Source: Nitrosopumilales archaeon (GTDB lineage: Archaea; Thermoproteota; Nitrososphaeria; Nitrososphaerales; Nitrosopumilaceae). Taken from it: a DNA stretch of 7,411 bases. Positions 1 through 6,467 of this stretch are shown here, in pieces. A model generated the notes under the pieces. The model worked only from the letters and a program-made list of their open reading frames with translations. It was not told the DNA's origin and did no database searches. The DNA lies in contig JANXYF010000117.1 in the NCBI GenBank assembly GCA_025350175.1, positions 1-7,411 on the forward strand, read 5' to 3'. The position numbers were made by a program, and so were the translations under genes. Numbering within the stretch: position 1 is the stretch's first letter; each line of letters begins with the position of its first letter.

Positions 1-336
1 GAATTGACTCCAGAAAAATTGCAGATTTGTAAACATGCAAGTAAGATTGTAGAAGATGAACTTGCCTCTTCAGGATGGTATGATAAAGTTTGGCAAGCCT
101 ATGCAGCAGTAGGAGATGATAGAGCAGTAGGAGTAGTTGGAGATGAGAGAAAGTATGGTCATGTAGTTCTTGTCAGAGTAGTAGATTCTATTGATGCAAT
201 GACTGCAGATTGGACAAGATTACCTTCTGATGTACTTGAAAAAATCAGTAATAGGATTACAAATGAGGTTGAAGATGTAGCTTGGGTAAGCTATGTAATT
301 TCAAGTAAACCACCTGCTACTATAGAACCTCAATAA
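1..336 (+). CDS. guaA: GMP synthase (glutamine-hydrolysing), C-terminal dimerisation domain, 5'-partial
   Basis: This is the 3' end of GMP synthase, which aminates XMP to GMP with ATP and ammonia in cytosolic guanine nucleotide synthesis. The frame is open to the left edge (GAA TTG ACT...), so the TTG at 4 reads as an internal Leu and not as a start. About 111 residues are visible. They match the C-terminal dimerisation and XMP-binding domain: TPEKLQI..., WYDKVWQAYAAV, VGVVGDERKYGHVV, DSIDAMTADWTRLP, ISNRITNEVEDV and the terminal SSKPPATIE. The ATP-pyrophosphatase and any glutaminase domain lie outside the window, so a one- or two-subunit form cannot be decided. One oddity is that the protein ends ...PPATIEPQ where the family nearly always ends ...PPATIEWE, and the usual YDI before SSKPP reads YVI. 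It converges on the PKD-repeat gene. Identification is confident from the motif string. Confidence 0.95.
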   Translation, partial: ELTPEKLQICKHASKIVEDELASSGWYDKVWQAYAAVGDDRAVGVVGDERKYGHVVLVRVVDSIDAMTADWTRLPSDVLEKISNRITNEVEDVAWVSYVISSKPPATIEPQ

Positions 337-405
337 AAATAGATTATGTCTTTATGAAAATTTAGAGAATTAATTTTAAAAGAAAATTTTTAAAACAAAA
401 GAGAA
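337..405. terminator. AT-rich convergent intergenic region, probable bidirectional T-tract termination
   Basis: Sixty-nine bases separate two convergent stop codons (TAA of guaA, TAG of the PKD-repeat gene). The stretch is almost all A and T. On the minus strand the PKD gene's stop is followed by TTCTCTTTTGTTTT (positions 405 down to 392), and the plus strand carries a TTTTT run at 387-391. Archaeal RNA polymerase typically terminates on such T-rich tracts without needing a strong hairpin. That this is a terminator is inference from position and composition; no convincing stem-loop was found. Confidence 0.5.
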
Positions 406-1803
406 CTAGGGTACTACGTTTATCCTAGCGGTTGGTGGATTACCAGTTAGAGTTACAGTAATCTTTACTGTACTGGAATCTGAACCATATTGATTGCTAA
501 CAGTGAGTTTGAATTCCAACACCTTTTGTTGATTATAACCTACATTTGGTGAGTAGAACGCTGGATTAGCAGTACCACTCAATATCAAAGTAACTGGATC
601 ACCGCTCATTTGCACCCATTTGTATTTGATAGCTTGACCTGTGCTTGCACTTCCATCTAATGTAACTCTGCTATTTGGATCTACAGTTTGGTCTGGACCT
701 GCATTAGCTACTGGTGGTTGTCCTGGTAATGGTTGATTGTTTATTTTTATAGTGACAGAACAAGATGGAATATCAACTTGATTATCGGTAACATCTAAGG
801 TAAACTGAAGTGTTCCACTTGGACCATTTGGTGTTGGTGCTACAAAGGATGGACTCATATCAGTACTTGATGATAATTTTACTGGCGTTCCAGAAACTTG
901 TCTCCAGTAATATGATATTGTGTCACCACTTGGGTTTGCAACTGATACTGGTAATCTAACTAATGAGTTTGAATTAACTGCAGCGTCTTGACATGTAACA
1001 GTTGGATCCTGATGAGTACTCTTGATAGTAACCTTGGTCATGGCAGCTGCTTTGCCTCCGTGTCCATCATCCGCAGTAAATACGAATAACATTACTGCAG
1101 TGCTGCCAGCTGGTACAGAAGGAGCTGTAAACGAAGTAGCAGTATTAGAATTAGATGATAATTGTATACTTGGACCAGAATATTGACCCCATGCTAATGT
1201 TAGTGGATCATTGTCTGGATCAGTTGCAGTACCCGTGAGTGATACTGTACTACCCTCATCAACTACTTGATCAGGATTTACTTTAACAACCGGAGGATGA
1301 TTAACGTGTAAAACTACAACATTAAAGGTTGTAGTATCCATTCCACCATAACCATCATTTACAGTTAGTGATAACTTCAAACTTTTTACTTGATTGGCAG
1401 GAACTGCTGGACTAATGAAAGATATTATTGGAGCACTAGAAGATGGAGAAAATGTTATCTTATCACCAGAGACTTCAGTCCATTGATATGTTAATGTCTT
1501 GCCAACATCTGGAGTTGTTGATTTGAGACCGGAAAGCGTGACCTTTGTTTTTTCATATACTACAATACTATTTGCCAATGCTCCTTGTAAGAAATATTGG
1601 TTAAGAGTACCTGATTTAGCAGCAGTTGTAGTATAGAATTTTGCACAGTAAACATGATCTGAACCTTGGAATTGAGCAATACATTGTTGAAGGAATTGTG
1701 ACGCATTATCTGTTCCTGAACTAGTTTGAGCATATGCAGACATTGGTAATACAGAAGAGAAAATCATAACAGCTAGTACAGGCGCAAAAAATTTGTAATT
1801 CAA
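406..1803 (-). CDS. Secreted protein with four PKD/Ig-like repeats
   Basis: The 465-residue protein starts with a Sec signal peptide (MNYKFFAPVLAVMIFSSVLP, probable cleavage after AYA at residue 25). A short region with Cys41 and Cys53 is followed by four Ig-like repeats at about 78-167, 168-262, 264-355 and 363-453. Each repeat has the core W-x2-x-x-SG...F-x-x-P: YQWTEVSGD, LAWGQYSGP, YYWRQVSGT and YKWVQMSGD. Repeats 2 and 4 open with PPV and then DQ(V)VD. This pattern fits the PKD / K319L-like extracellular domains that mediate adhesion or surface binding. No membrane anchor or lipobox is visible, so it is probably released or bound non-covalently to the S-layer. The start is TTG: an in-frame TAA lies a short way upstream, no ATG intervenes, and the signal peptide begins here. 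Repeat 3 alone has a Cys pair (271, 348). The C-terminus NPPTARINVVP resembles the opening of a fifth repeat. The specific role is unknown. Confidence 0.88.
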   Translation of the reverse strand: MNYKFFAPVLAVMIFSSVLPMSAYAQTSSGTDNASQFLQQCIAQFQGSDHVYCAKFYTTTAAKSGTLNQYFLQGALANSIVVYEKTKVTLSGLKSTTPDVGKTLTYQWTEVSGDKITFSPSSSAPIISFISPAVPANQVKSLKLSLTVNDGYGGMDTTTFNVVVLHVNHPPVVKVNPDQVVDEGSTVSLTGTATDPDNDPLTLAWGQYSGPSIQLSSNSNTATSFTAPSVPAGSTAVMLFVFTADDGHGGKAAAMTKVTIKSTHQDPTVTCQDAAVNSNSLVRLPVSVANPSGDTISYYWRQVSGTPVKLSSSTDMSPSFVAPTPNGPSGTLQFTLDVTDNQVDIPSCSVTIKINNQPLPGQPPVANAGPDQTVDPNSRVTLDGSASTGQAIKYKWVQMSGDPVTLILSGTANPAFYSPNVGYNQQKVLEFKLTVSNQYGSDSSTVKITVTLTGNPPTARINVVP

Positions 1804-1810
1804 CTTGTAG

Positions 1811-1827
1811 AATCTAAATTTTAGATT
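1811..1827. repeat. Perfect 17-bp palindrome between TATA box and start of the PKD-repeat gene
   Basis: The sequence is AATCTAAA-T-TTTAGATT, two perfect 8-bp arms around one base. It ends 8 bp before the TTG start and overlaps the proposed TATA box by three bases. A dyad here would suit an operator that blocks TBP/TFB or polymerase. Alternatively it is a by-product of AT-rich sequence. Confidence 0.6.
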
Positions 1828-1833
1828 ATTAAA
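1825..1833 (-). promoter_or_regulatory. TATA box of the PKD-repeat gene
   Basis: On the minus strand the sequence reads TTTAATAAT, centred about 26 nt upstream of the TTG start. That is the standard archaeal distance between TATA box and transcription start, so transcription probably begins at or very near the start codon (leaderless mRNA). This agrees with the lack of a Shine-Dalgarno match. It also supports the TTG as the true start. Confidence 0.6.
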
Positions 1834-1840
1834 AACCTTT

Positions 1841-1863
1841 CTCTCAATTTAGAACATTGAGAG
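1841..1863. repeat. Inverted repeat, 8-bp arms, 7-nt loop
   Basis: CTCTCAAT (1841-1848) pairs perfectly with ATTGAGAG (1856-1863) around TTAGAAC. It lies directly upstream of the TATA box of the PKD-repeat gene. In the minus-strand transcript of the kinase it would form a hairpin followed shortly by TTTTT, so it could be a terminator hairpin or a regulator-binding dyad. The sequence alone does not choose between them. Confidence 0.6.
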
Positions 1864-1879
1864 GATCAATTTTTTGATC
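1864..1879. repeat. Short inverted repeat GATCAA-TTTT-TTGATC
   Basis: Two perfect 6-bp arms surround four T residues, directly abutting the 8-bp dyad to its left. It contains one of the TCAATTT heptamers. It could form a weak hairpin or be part of a composite operator. Confidence 0.45.
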
Positions 1880-1880
1880 T

Positions 1881-1885
1881 AAAAA
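1881..1885 (-). terminator. Possible T-tract terminator of the thermosome-kinase transcript
   Basis: On the minus strand the sequence reads CAGTGTTTTTAGATC, a run of five T about 50 nt after the kinase stop codon and just before the inverted repeats. Short T runs can end transcription in archaea. The run is short and the region is AT-rich, so this is a weak call. Confidence 0.3.
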
Positions 1886-1934
1886 CACTGTCGGATGATC
1901 TCAATTTCATCAATTTTACACAATAATTGAAGAC

Positions 1935-2945
1935 TCAGTGGTCATTATCCTCAACAAATGACAAAACTTCATCCATTGTTGGAGGAATTCCAAGAGGATT
2001 ACTAACATATAATGAAGCAGTGGCATTTGCAAGTCCAAGTCTTTCGACAGGATTCAGATTAGCAAGATAACCAAGTAGATTTGCGGCATCCCAGACATCT
2101 CCAGCTCCAGTTACAAACTTGGGTTGTACTTGGAAAGACTTGACAAATTCAACCTCTTTTCCATCGGACCAGAAGGAACCTATGGAAGTATGAAGATCGA
2201 TAGATATTGATGATCTGTTGGCTAACTCAAGTACTAATTTTCTAGTTTCGTTCTCTCCAGAAATCACGTCTAATCCGAACTGTTTGAGAAGAATATTACA
2301 TTCATTTTCATTAATACATAAAGAATCCAAGTGATCTGAAAGTTTGGCTAATGCATCTTTGAATTCTTTTGGTCTTATCTGTATGTCAGCAGGGTCTAAG
2401 AAATGAAGTGCTGACGTAGATTTTAAAAAGGCAAATTGTGAAAGTTCGGTTCCTTTTGTATTACTTGCCCAATTTGTTACAATTACAGCATTTGCATTTT
2501 TTATTGCCTCTTGCTCTTTGATTCCAAGCTTTTCAGGCCCAAAATTCTCATTATCACCTAAATCAGAGATCATTATGTTTACAATGTTTCCAGCATTGTT
2601 AAATTCAAGAGATGTCGTTCTTCCAGGTTTTCCGTCAATTATAAAAAGTGAGACATTACTAAATTCAGAAAAAATTTCTTTTATCATATGAGAACAAGTT
2701 TTATCTGCAATTGTAATTAATGAGACAGGACAACCAAGTCTTGCAAGCGCATAAGCAACATTTGTCGCATTCCCACCCTTTAGATCTGTTTGTGAAATTC
2801 CGCGAATACTTCCACCCAGTTTACTTTTTTCCAAAATTTGGGTGTAAAGAATATCCAAGTTTGGGATCTTGATAATACGATCAAGAAAAAAATCGTTTAG
2901 AACAACAACTGAATTTAGTTTTAGATTTTGTAGCTTTTCTAACAT
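1935..2945 (-). CDS. PfkB/ribokinase-family carbohydrate or nucleoside kinase, substrate unassigned
   Basis: The 336-residue cytosolic protein belongs to the PfkB superfamily, which transfers a phosphate from ATP (sometimes ADP) to a sugar or nucleoside hydroxyl. Visible landmarks are GGNATNVAYALARLG at 57-71 (family signature 1, substrate pocket), DPADIQIRP at 184-192, the NENE motif at 212-215 (Mg/phosphate region) and VTGAGDVWDAA at 278-288 (signature 2, with anion-hole Gly-Ala-Gly and catalytic Asp283). The N-terminal strand reads VVVLNDFFLDRI where many members have a G-D/G-N pair, and signature 2 lacks the common D-T before GAGD. Length is slightly above the usual 300. The ATG lies 8 nt after the thermosome stop with no promoter or Shine-Dalgarno between, so it is probably the distal gene of a thermosome operon. 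Candidate substrates include ribose, ribose-1-phosphate or nucleosides of the archaeal pentose bisphosphate route, but nothing in the sequence fixes this. Confidence 0.85.
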   Translation of the reverse strand: MLEKLQNLKLNSVVVLNDFFLDRIIKIPNLDILYTQILEKSKLGGSIRGISQTDLKGGNATNVAYALARLGCPVSLITIADKTCSHMIKEIFSEFSNVSLFIIDGKPGRTTSLEFNNAGNIVNIMISDLGDNENFGPEKLGIKEQEAIKNANAVIVTNWASNTKGTELSQFAFLKSTSALHFLDPADIQIRPKEFKDALAKLSDHLDSLCINENECNILLKQFGLDVISGENETRKLVLELANRSSISIDLHTSIGSFWSDGKEVEFVKSFQVQPKFVTGAGDVWDAANLLGYLANLNPVERLGLANATASLYVSNPLGIPPTMDEVLSFVEDNDH

Positions 2946-2953
2946 GAAAAGGC

Positions 2954-4579
2954 TTAGCCCATTGGAGGACCTCTTCCGCCGCCACCTCGGCCGCCGGATG
3001 AGGCAATAACATCATCTATTCTAAGTATCATACATGCAGCTTCGGTTGCAGATTTTATTATCTGTTCTTTTACTGCAACGGGTTCGATGATATCAATAGA
3101 AAACATATCTGCAACTCTGGTATTTCTTGCATCAATACCAGTCCATTTCTTTCCTTGACTGTGTTTTGCACGAAGTGTAACCATGGTATTGATTGGATCC
3201 ATTCCTGCATTTTCAGCAATTGTAAGTGGAATTATTTCAAGAGCTTCAGCATATTTTTTGATTGCAAGTTGTTCTCTTCCTTCGAATCTATCAGCCCATT
3301 CCTTTAGATGAGAAGCCAAGTATTCTTCTGGGGCTCCACCTCCAGCTACAACTGCTGGTTTTTCTATTACGTCTTTTACAACCATGAGTGAATCATGCAT
3401 TGATCTATCAACTTCATCTACTACTCTTTGAGAACCTCCTCTGAGCAACAATGTAATGGCTTTTGGATTCTTGCAACCTTCGATGAAGACCCATTTGTCT
3501 GTCTCTACTTTTCTCTGTTCAACAAGTTCTGCTGCACCCAAGTCCTTTGGAATCATATCATCGATATTACTACTAATTCTACCTCCAGTTGCTTTGGCAA
3601 GTTTTGTCATATCACTTTCTTTTACTCTTCTGACTGAAAGTATGCCTTGTTTAGCGAGATAATGTTGTGCAATGTCATCTATTCCCTTTTGACAAATCAG
3701 TACATTTGCACCAATTTGATGAATCTTGTCTACCATAGATTTTAGCATTCTATTTTCCTCTTCGAGGAACATCTGCATCTGAGTAGGATCACTAATTCTA
3801 ATTTCTGCACTCATCTCAGTTTTTTCTATTTCTAGAGCTGAATTTAGTAATGCAATTTTTGCTTTTTCTATTTTAGTTGGCATACCACTATGAACAACTT
3901 CTTTGTCAAGTACTATGCCTTTGATAAACTGAGTATTTCTAATAGAGCCACCTGCTTTCTTTTCCACTTTTATGTTATCTAGATCCACTCTATGTCCATC
4001 TGCTTCTTTTTCTACAACCTGTAGAATTGAATCTACTACAAGTTTGGATAACATATCACTATCTTCTGAGATAAGCTTTGATTGCATGCTAGTCTTTGCA
4101 ATTTTAAGTAGAATTTCCTTTTCGTTTGGACTTACTTGCTTTGCCATTTCTGTAAGAAGTAAGAGTGCTTTTTCTGCTGCTGCCTGATAGCCTTCAATAA
4201 TTACTGTAGCGTGAACATCTTTGTCTAAAAGTTCTTCTGCTTTTGCTAAAAGGGCACCGCCAAATACTACAGATGATGTTGTTCCATCACCTACTTCATT
4301 ATCAACAGCTTTTGAAATTTCAACCATCATTTTTGCAGCTGGATGTTGTACATCAATTTCTTTTAGAATGGTAGCACCATCATTTGTAATTGTAACGTCA
4401 CCTAAAGAATCAACAAGCATTTTATCCATTCCTCGTGGGCCAAGACTAGTTCTTACAAGTTCTGCAACTAACTTTGCTGCAGCAATGTTGTTCTTTTGTG
4501 CATCTCTACCCTTTTGTTGTAATGCACTTTCTTTTAATACTAAAACAGGTCCTTGTGGTGTTTGTTGAATAGATGCCAA
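2954..4579 (-). CDS. thsA: Thermosome subunit (group II chaperonin)
   Basis: This is a full-length 541-residue subunit of the archaeal CCT-like double-ring chaperonin, which folds cytosolic proteins by ATP-driven closing of a built-in lid. The sequence shows LGPRGMDKM at 46-54, TNDGAT at 65-70, GDGTTS at 97-102 (ATP phosphate binding and hydrolysis), the hydrolytic Asp in DRSMHDS around 391-397, GGGAPE at 413-418, GIDARN at 481-486 and a Gly-rich tail at 529-541. The apical domain and helical protrusion occupy roughly 215-370. The start is TTG at 4579: an in-frame TAG sits four codons upstream with no ATG between, and MASIQQTP fits the family N-terminus. A weak AGGGA lies 6 nt before it. It has its own TATA box and probably drives the kinase downstream. 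Nitrososphaerota often have more than one thermosome paralogue, so the thsA/thsB label is tentative; the family call is not. Confidence 0.97.
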   Translation of the reverse strand: MASIQQTPQGPVLVLKESALQQKGRDAQKNNIAAAKLVAELVRTSLGPRGMDKMLVDSLGDVTITNDGATILKEIDVQHPAAKMMVEISKAVDNEVGDGTTSSVVFGGALLAKAEELLDKDVHATVIIEGYQAAAEKALLLLTEMAKQVSPNEKEILLKIAKTSMQSKLISEDSDMLSKLVVDSILQVVEKEADGHRVDLDNIKVEKKAGGSIRNTQFIKGIVLDKEVVHSGMPTKIEKAKIALLNSALEIEKTEMSAEIRISDPTQMQMFLEEENRMLKSMVDKIHQIGANVLICQKGIDDIAQHYLAKQGILSVRRVKESDMTKLAKATGGRISSNIDDMIPKDLGAAELVEQRKVETDKWVFIEGCKNPKAITLLLRGGSQRVVDEVDRSMHDSLMVVKDVIEKPAVVAGGGAPEEYLASHLKEWADRFEGREQLAIKKYAEALEIIPLTIAENAGMDPINTMVTLRAKHSQGKKWTGIDARNTRVADMFSIDIIEPVAVKEQIIKSATEAACMILRIDDVIASSGGRGGGGRGPPMG

Positions 4580-4612
4580 AATTAATCCCTAGTTCGTGTA
4601 ATTAGTTGCCCC

Positions 4613-4626
4613 TTTTAATACTTTAT
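4613..4626 (-). promoter_or_regulatory. TATA box and BRE of the thermosome gene
   Basis: On the minus strand the sequence reads ATAAAG-TATTAAAA: a purine-rich BRE-like hexamer at 4621-4626, then the TATA element at 4613-4620. The centre is about 37 nt before the TTG start, which predicts transcription starting near 4590 and a short leader of about 10 nt. The BRE overlaps the stop codon (TAA, 4623-4625) of the deaminase-like gene upstream, so the promoter is tucked into the end of that gene. Confidence 0.6.
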
Positions 4627-6401
4627 CGATTCAGGTTTAAGATCTTCAGATATCTTCTATTTTTTACGTCTACAACACCAGTGTGTAAGATTCTGATCTC
4701 AGGCAATGCAAGAAATGGTAAGAAAAGAGGTATGAGATGAGGATTTTTAAATTTACACCCAGTTTCTAAGATCTTAGAATCTATACCAGAATACTCGTCT
4801 AATGTTTTTTCAAAAGATAATGTGGATATAAGACCAGCAAGTGGTAATGAGAATTTACTTAGAACATTGCCATTTTTAGCTACCAGCATTCCTCCTTGCA
4901 TTTTAGTCAAATTATTTGCAACAAAAGCCATGTCTTTTTCATTTGAACCAATAATTATCATATCATTTTCATGAAAACTCTGTGTACACCCAAATGCTCC
5001 AATGTCAGCACCAAAATTTCTCAAAAATGCTACAGTTTTTTTTCCAGTGCCATATGTTCTATCGATAGCAGCTACCTTCCACACATCTTTATCGTATGAT
5101 GCCATCACATTACCATTCTTTACTTGGAGCTCCTCCTGATCCATTTTTGTTATTATTTCAGTGTCAAGTTTGATAACCAATGCTTGCGCAGAGTTTTCTT
5201 TACTTTGTATAACAAAGTCTTTTTCTCTAAACTTTGTTCCTGTTTTTACAGTTTTTCTCATCCAACCTGGAATCACGGTTTTGGGTATGTCTATTACAAG
5301 GCTATTATGAGCCACCATCAATTTTCCACCTACAAAGACTTTGCTTGGCTTGAACTTTTCCAAGTCATCAAAAACAAGAATATCAGCTAGCTTACCAGGG
5401 GCAATTGCGCCACGATCTTTACCCATACCATAATACTCAAAAGAATTTTTTGATGCAATTGTTATAGCATCTATTGGTTCCATGCCAACAGAGATAGCTT
5501 TTCGTATACAATGATCAATCATCCCATATTCAACAAGGTCCTTTGGAGTAACCCCATCGGTACAAAACATTAGTCTATCAAGATAGGTCTTATGAGAGAG
5601 TATGCTAGGTAGAATTTTATCAAGATCTCGTCTTATAGAACCTTCTCTCATCATAACCCACATTCCAAGTCTTAATCTTTCCAAGACTTGATCATAGTCA
5701 ATTGGTTCATGACATGAGAAAATTCCAGAGGCGATGTAGGCATTTAGTTTTTTATCACTTGCACCAGCTGTATGACCATTTATGGTGCCATTATTTTTTA
5801 AAACATTAGATATACTTTCAATAGTTTTAGGATCTCTTGTTGTAACTTTGGTCCAAGAAAACACTTCTCCTAGACCAACTACATTTTCCAAGTCTAGTCC
5901 TTTTTTCTCTTCTTTTTTGGTGAATGTTCTTGCGTGACTGAATTTTCTATCAACTGGCAATCCTCCCGGAATTACATGATAAACCCTGATTGGTAGACTC
6001 TGCGTCATTTTAACAAATTCCTTGAACCCTTTGTAACCGCAAACACTTACAACATCAATTGGGTCTGAAAATAAAGTCGTAGTACCTGACAAAAGCGATT
6101 TCTTTGCAAGTTCAGATGGAAGGATATACTGATCTATGTGTGTATGAGGATCAACAAATCCCGGTGTGATGTATTTGTCCTGTAAATCAATGACTCCAGT
6201 TTTTTCTCCAACAGTGTGAGATGCATCTTTTCCCACATATGCAATCCTGTCTTTTTTTATTGCTACATGAATTTGAGGTATAATTTCTCTAGAATAGACG
6301 TTAACCAGCCTACAATTTTTCAATACAATATCTGCCTTGTTTTCACCCATAGCTACTGCATTGAGTGATAAAATCATGGAGGCAAGTGAGCTGGCCTTCA
6401 T
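4623..6401 (-). CDS. adeC: Adenine deaminase-family amidohydrolase, divergent
   Basis: The 592-residue protein has the architecture of adenine deaminase (adenine to hypoxanthine plus ammonia, binuclear metal centre, purine salvage). The small beta domain and start of the barrel run to PGFVDPHTHID, where His86 and His88 are metal ligands. Then come the candidate bridging Glu179 in GLGEV, His210 in NGHTAG, His231 in CHEPID, MREGS at 251-255 and the catalytic Asp282 in CTDG. The barrel closes with APGKLADILVF (334-344). The C-terminal family domain shows MQGGMLV, LPLAGLIS and LALPEIRILHTGVVDV near the end. Several motifs typical of true adenine deaminases are altered: DPHE reads DPID, HAPG reads HTAG, and HDSHN reads HENDM. 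The start ATG at 6401 lies 26 nt from a TATA box; an internal ATG at residue 18 is a less likely alternative. Family membership is clear. Adenine as substrate is only probable. Confidence 0.85.
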   Translation of the reverse strand: MKASSLASMILSLNAVAMGENKADIVLKNCRLVNVYSREIIPQIHVAIKKDRIAYVGKDASHTVGEKTGVIDLQDKYITPGFVDPHTHIDQYILPSELAKKSLLSGTTTLFSDPIDVVSVCGYKGFKEFVKMTQSLPIRVYHVIPGGLPVDRKFSHARTFTKKEEKKGLDLENVVGLGEVFSWTKVTTRDPKTIESISNVLKNNGTINGHTAGASDKKLNAYIASGIFSCHEPIDYDQVLERLRLGMWVMMREGSIRRDLDKILPSILSHKTYLDRLMFCTDGVTPKDLVEYGMIDHCIRKAISVGMEPIDAITIASKNSFEYYGMGKDRGAIAPGKLADILVFDDLEKFKPSKVFVGGKLMVAHNSLVIDIPKTVIPGWMRKTVKTGTKFREKDFVIQSKENSAQALVIKLDTEIITKMDQEELQVKNGNVMASYDKDVWKVAAIDRTYGTGKKTVAFLRNFGADIGAFGCTQSFHENDMIIIGSNEKDMAFVANNLTKMQGGMLVAKNGNVLSKFSLPLAGLISTLSFEKTLDEYSGIDSKILETGCKFKNPHLIPLFLPFLALPEIRILHTGVVDVKNRRYLKILNLNR

Positions 6402-6422
6402 AGAAGAGATACACCTAAGAGA

Positions 6423-6430
6423 CTATTAAA
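6423..6430 (-). promoter_or_regulatory. TATA box of the deaminase-like gene
   Basis: On the minus strand the sequence reads TTTAATAG, centred about 26 nt upstream of the ATG at 6401, which again predicts a leaderless transcript. It lies in a 66-bp divergent spacer, only 6 bp from the TATA box that fires in the other direction. Confidence 0.6.
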
Positions 6431-6436
6431 GCGATG

Positions 6437-6445
6437 TTTAAATTA
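6437..6445 (+). promoter_or_regulatory. TATA box of rpl44e-rps27e
   Basis: TTTAAATTA is centred about 27 nt before the ATG at 6468, so transcription should start at or just before the start codon. No Shine-Dalgarno sequence is present between this box and the ATG (the leader region ends CATTTTTT), consistent with leaderless translation. Confidence 0.65.
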
Positions 6446-6467
6446 CGGTCAACGCAGCTCATTTTTT

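Larger units (their letters stand above)
1844..1916. repeat. Four direct copies of TCAATTT upstream of the PKD-repeat promoter
   Basis: Identical heptamers TCAATTT occur at 1844-1850, 1866-1872, 1901-1907 and 1910-1916 (AAATTGA on the coding strand of the downstream gene). An opposite-strand near copy, AATTGA, is at 1925-1930. The nearest copy is about 10 bp upstream of the TATA box. Such iteration in a short gap suggests binding sites for a transcription factor, although AT richness raises the chance background. No known regulator motif is recognised. Confidence 0.5.

Noticed and set aside
4..6. TTG at 4 as the start of a small 110-residue protein
   Set aside because: The frame is open to the window edge and the protein is plainly the C-terminal domain of GMP synthase.
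406..1803. The repeats of the PKD gene as DNA-level tandem repeats or a CRISPR-like array
   Set aside because: The repetition is at protein level, about 90-100 residues per unit with strongly diverged nucleotides; no regular identical spacing was seen.
3428..4568. Several plus-strand open frames of about 70-115 codons opposite the thermosome gene
   Set aside because: They mirror the coding frame of a highly conserved gene, have low-complexity Ser/Leu/Phe-rich translations and match no family I know.
5124..5390. An 88-codon plus-strand open frame opposite the deaminase-like gene
   Set aside because: Its translation shows no recognisable motif and lies wholly antisense to a conserved enzyme with intact motifs.
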